From contig CALWWS010000059.1 in NCBI GenBank assembly GCA_944385305.1, positions 1-7,719 of the forward strand: DNA of 7,719 bases, in the 5' to 3' direction. Below are positions 6,076-7,719 of this stretch, piece after piece. The notes beneath the pieces are model-generated. The model saw nothing but the letters and a program-made list of their open reading frames with translations. It did not search any database and had not been told where the DNA came from. The translations under genes were made by a program, and so were the position numbers. How positions within the stretch are numbered: the stretch's first letter is position 1; the number at the start of each line of letters is the position of its first letter. Source of the stretch: an uncultured Oscillospiraceae bacterium. GTDB lineage: Bacteria; Bacillota; Clostridia; Oscillospirales; Oscillospiraceae.

Positions 6076-6116
6076 AAACGAGTCTGATCTTTTTACCTCA
6101 AAATTAAAAATTACCC

Positions 6117-6145
6117 TTGCCAGTTTCCCACCGGTCGGGTATAGT
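6117..6145 (+). promoter_or_regulatory. Sigma-A promoter of the nucleobase permease
   Basis: TTGCCA (6117-6122) and TATAGT (6140-6145) each match 5 of 6 consensus bases and are separated by exactly 17 bases. Transcription would start near 6152, giving an AT-rich leader of about 50 bases with no room for a riboswitch. The spacer contains the palindrome ACCGGT (6130-6135). The rest of 5962-6116, apart from the dyad at 6059-6075, holds nothing I can assign. Confidence 0.8.
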
Positions 6146-6201
6146 TTACTTGAAATTAAAAAAATTTTTATTGCTAAAAAATTTTTTGTGAGGTGTATGG
6201 G

Positions 6202-7539
6202 ATGAGCACAAAGCAGACGCACAAATCTGATCTCGTGTTCCAGTGGCGCGGCATCCCCCCCGCCGGACAGCTGATCCCCCTGGGCGTGCAGCACGTGGTT
6301 GCCGCCGTGGTGGGCATCATCACCCCCGCGATTCTGATCGCCAACACCTGCGGCCTGTCTGAGGCGGAGAAGACCCTGATGATCCAGGTCTCCCTGATCC
6401 TCACGGCGGTGGCTACCCTGCTCCAGCTCTTCCCCATCTTTCACCGGATTGGCTCGGGCCTGCCGGTAATCATGGGTATCAGCTTCGCCTACATCCCCAC
6501 CCTCCAGGCTATCGGCGAGCAGTTTGACCTGGCCACCATCCTGGGCGCGGAGATCATCGGCGGCGTCATTGCCATTCTCTTCGGCCTGTTCGTGAAATGG
6601 ATCCGCCCCCTCTTCCCGCCTCTGGTCACGGGCACGGTGATCTTCACCATTGGCCTGTCCCTCTACCCCACCGCGGTGCGGTATATGGCGGGAGGCTCAG
6701 GCACCGTGTGGTTCGGCAATGTGAAGAGCTGGGTGGTGGCCCTCATCACCCTGGCGGTGGTGGTGATCCTCTCCAACTTCACCAAGGGCATCTTCAAGCT
6801 GGGGGCCATTCTGGCGGGCATGATTGTGGGCTACGTGGTGGCCTACTGCATGGGCATTGTGGATCTCTCCGGGGTGAGCGGCTCGGCCTGGGTGGCCCTG
6901 CCCAAGGTGATGCCCTTCCAGATTAAGTTTGTCCCCGCCGCCTGCGTCTCCCTGGGCATTGTGTATGTGGTCAACGCGGTGCAGACCATCGGCGATCTCA
7001 GCTCCACCACCATGGGCGGCATGAACCGCATACCCACCGACAGGGAGCTCTCCGGCGGCATTGTGGGCCAGGGCGTGATGAGCATTGTGGGCGCCTTCTT
7101 CGGCGGCCTGCCCACCGCCTCCTACAGCCAGAACGTGGGCATTGTGACGGTGAACAAGGTGATTAACCGCTCGGTATTCGCCCTGGCGGCGGTGATCCTG
7201 CTGGTGGCCGGACTGATGCCCAAGTTCGCCTCGGTGCTCACCACCATTCCCCAGTGCGTTATCGGCGGCGCCACCATCTCGGTGTTTGCCACCATCACCA
7301 TGACGGGTATCCGTATGATCACCGAAGGGGGCTTTACACCCCGCAAAAGTTCTGTGGTGGGCCTGTCCGTGGCTCTGGGCGTGGGCATCACCCAGGTGAG
7401 CGGCTGCCTGGCCGGGGAGGGCTTCCCCAGCTGGGTGAGCACCGTGTTCGGCTCCTCCTCCGTGGTGGTAGCCACCATCGTGGCCATTATCCTCAACCTG
7501 GCGCTTCCCAAGGAGAAGCCCGCCCAGGAGAAGGAATAA
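6202..7539 (+). CDS. NCS2-family nucleobase (xanthine/uracil-type) permease
   Basis: This is a polytopic inner-membrane symporter that takes up a purine or pyrimidine base with a cation; xanthine or urate is my best guess from the family. The 445-aa product has the usual length and many hydrophobic segments, in keeping with the 14-helix fold. Visible landmarks are Gln30-His31 in TM1 (the QH motif, GVQHVVAA), the TM8 region VQTIGDLSSTTMGG (about 260-273), and the NAT signature QNVGIVTVNK (310-319). Most relatives have Glu at the position of Gln261, a residue known to be essential for substrate binding in XanQ, UapA and UraA. I chose ATG at 6202 because GAGGTG lies six bases upstream; the GTG at 6193 is part of that site. 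The gene has its own promoter and terminator, so it is monocistronic. The exact substrate cannot be read from the sequence. Confidence 0.93.
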   Translation: MSTKQTHKSDLVFQWRGIPPAGQLIPLGVQHVVAAVVGIITPAILIANTCGLSEAEKTLMIQVSLILTAVATLLQLFPIFHRIGSGLPVIMGISFAYIPTLQAIGEQFDLATILGAEIIGGVIAILFGLFVKWIRPLFPPLVTGTVIFTIGLSLYPTAVRYMAGGSGTVWFGNVKSWVVALITLAVVVILSNFTKGIFKLGAILAGMIVGYVVAYCMGIVDLSGVSGSAWVALPKVMPFQIKFVPAACVSLGIVYVVNAVQTIGDLSSTTMGGMNRIPTDRELSGGIVGQGVMSIVGAFFGGLPTASYSQNVGIVTVNKVINRSVFALAAVILLVAGLMPKFASVLTTIPQCVIGGATISVFATITMTGIRMITEGGFTPRKSSVVGLSVALGVGITQVSGCLAGEGFPSWVSTVFGSSSVVVATIVAIILNLALPKEKPAQEKE

Positions 7540-7544
7540 GGACA

Positions 7545-7615
7545 GCAGCAGGGGCGGCCCGGCAGATGCCTGGCCGCCCCTGCTGCGGAAAAAGAGGCTG
7601 TGCCTCTTTTTCCGC
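7545..7615. terminator. Tandem overlapping hairpins, probable bidirectional terminator
   Basis: The first hairpin has a 15-bp GC-rich stem (7545-7559 with 7572-7586), with GGCA/TGCC able to pair inside the loop. The second has a 14-bp perfect stem (7585-7598 with 7602-7615, TGT loop), including GAGGC/GCCTC followed by five T residues, with matching A residues on the other side. The two share two bases (7585-7586). The first has no T-run; the second can terminate transcription from either strand, serving both the permease and the convergent gene from the right. Confidence 0.85.
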
Positions 7616-7719
7616 TTGTTTTTCTCCCTTGCCTCGTCGATGTAGCTGTACAGGGTGTACTTGGAAATGCCGAAGTACTTGCACACCTTGTCCCCGCTCT
7701 TGGTGATGAGGAAGGCCCC
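7588..7719 (-). CDS. C-terminus of a YheO/DauR-like HTH regulator, partial, no stop seen
   Basis: The gene enters from the right edge, so only its end is visible. The first 35 codons read GAFLITKSGDKVCKYFGISK then YTLYSYIDEAREKNK. This is a helix-turn-helix with the SKYTLYSYI recognition helix typical of the C-terminal HTH of YheO/DauR-type (PAS-like plus HTH) transcription regulators. The assignment rests on this short match. Family members normally stop a few residues after this helix. Here the frame continues with Lys/Arg codons straight into the terminator stem and then antisense to the permease, with no stop until about position 6697; the other two minus-strand frames are also open through the terminator. 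The end given (7588) is only where the terminator T-run would end the transcript. The stop may have been lost, or the message may be nonstop. Convergent with the permease, which it might regulate. Confidence 0.5.

Noticed and set aside
5755..6087. Plus-strand frame covering the hairpin insert and terminator
   Set aside because: It crosses a strong terminator, no ribosome binding site precedes it and no family is recognisable. It reads the ridA tail repeat in the wrong frame.
6076..6201. Possible purine or preQ1 riboswitch before the nucleobase permease
   Set aside because: The predicted transcript leader is only about 50 bases and very AT-rich, without the conserved loops or three-way junction of these riboswitches.
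6697..7686. Reading the right-hand regulator as a 329-residue protein running antisense through the permease
   Set aside because: Beyond the HTH the composition becomes His/Gly/Ala-rich shadow sequence, and the frame would cross a strong terminator. Only the visible HTH end is annotated.

Overview
The window looks like chromosomal DNA from a GC-rich, Gram-positive-type anaerobe of the Firmicutes. I lean towards the Oscillospiraceae (Flavonifractor/Pseudoflavonifractor-like gut clostridia). This is inferred from the strong G/C third-position bias, consensus AGGAGG-type ribosome binding sites, a secG-rnr pair, a Bce-type peptide-antibiotic ABC transporter and AT-rich islands restricted to promoters. 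Species cannot be fixed from sequence alone.

Left part, all on the minus strand (1-5155), read from right to left. A two-gene Bce-type ABC transporter operon (ATPase 4388-5155, permease 2629-4398) is followed by secG (2257-2493) behind its own promoter. An intrinsic terminator (about 2214-2244) comes next, then rnr for a short RNase R (105-2147). The rnr stop overlaps by 4 bases the start of a lipoprotein gene that runs off the left edge (1-108). SecG belongs to the Sec export machinery and RNase R degrades structured RNA. The Bce module probably senses or removes cell-wall-active peptides, but no two-component system lies next to it here.

Middle (5156-6201). A 182-bp AT-rich divergent promoter region serves the ABC operon on the left and ridA (5338-5712, enamine/imine deaminase) on the right. 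It contains a BceR-box-like dyad and a perfect 12-bp palindrome. The 3' end of ridA is odd: its last 56 bases are present again, at 52/56 identity, 203 bp further on. Between the two copies lies a 147-bp stretch made largely of hairpins. The second copy, not the working gene end, sits directly before the strong terminator. This looks like a small structured element, or the scar of a rearrangement, placed at the ridA 3' end.

Right part (6202-7719). A good sigma-A-type promoter (6117-6145) preceded by a 17-bp dyad drives an NCS2-family nucleobase permease (6202-7539). At the position where most relatives carry an essential Glu in TM8, it has Gln. Two overlapping hairpins follow, forming a probable bidirectional terminator. 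A convergent minus-strand gene enters from the right edge with a YheO/DauR-like helix-turn-helix C-terminus. No stop codon in any minus-strand frame is found before that terminator, so its transcript may be nonstop or its stop may have been lost.

I see no CRISPR array, tRNA, rRNA, transposase or phage gene. The most unusual items are the ridA tail duplication with its hairpin insert and the apparently stop-less regulator gene.
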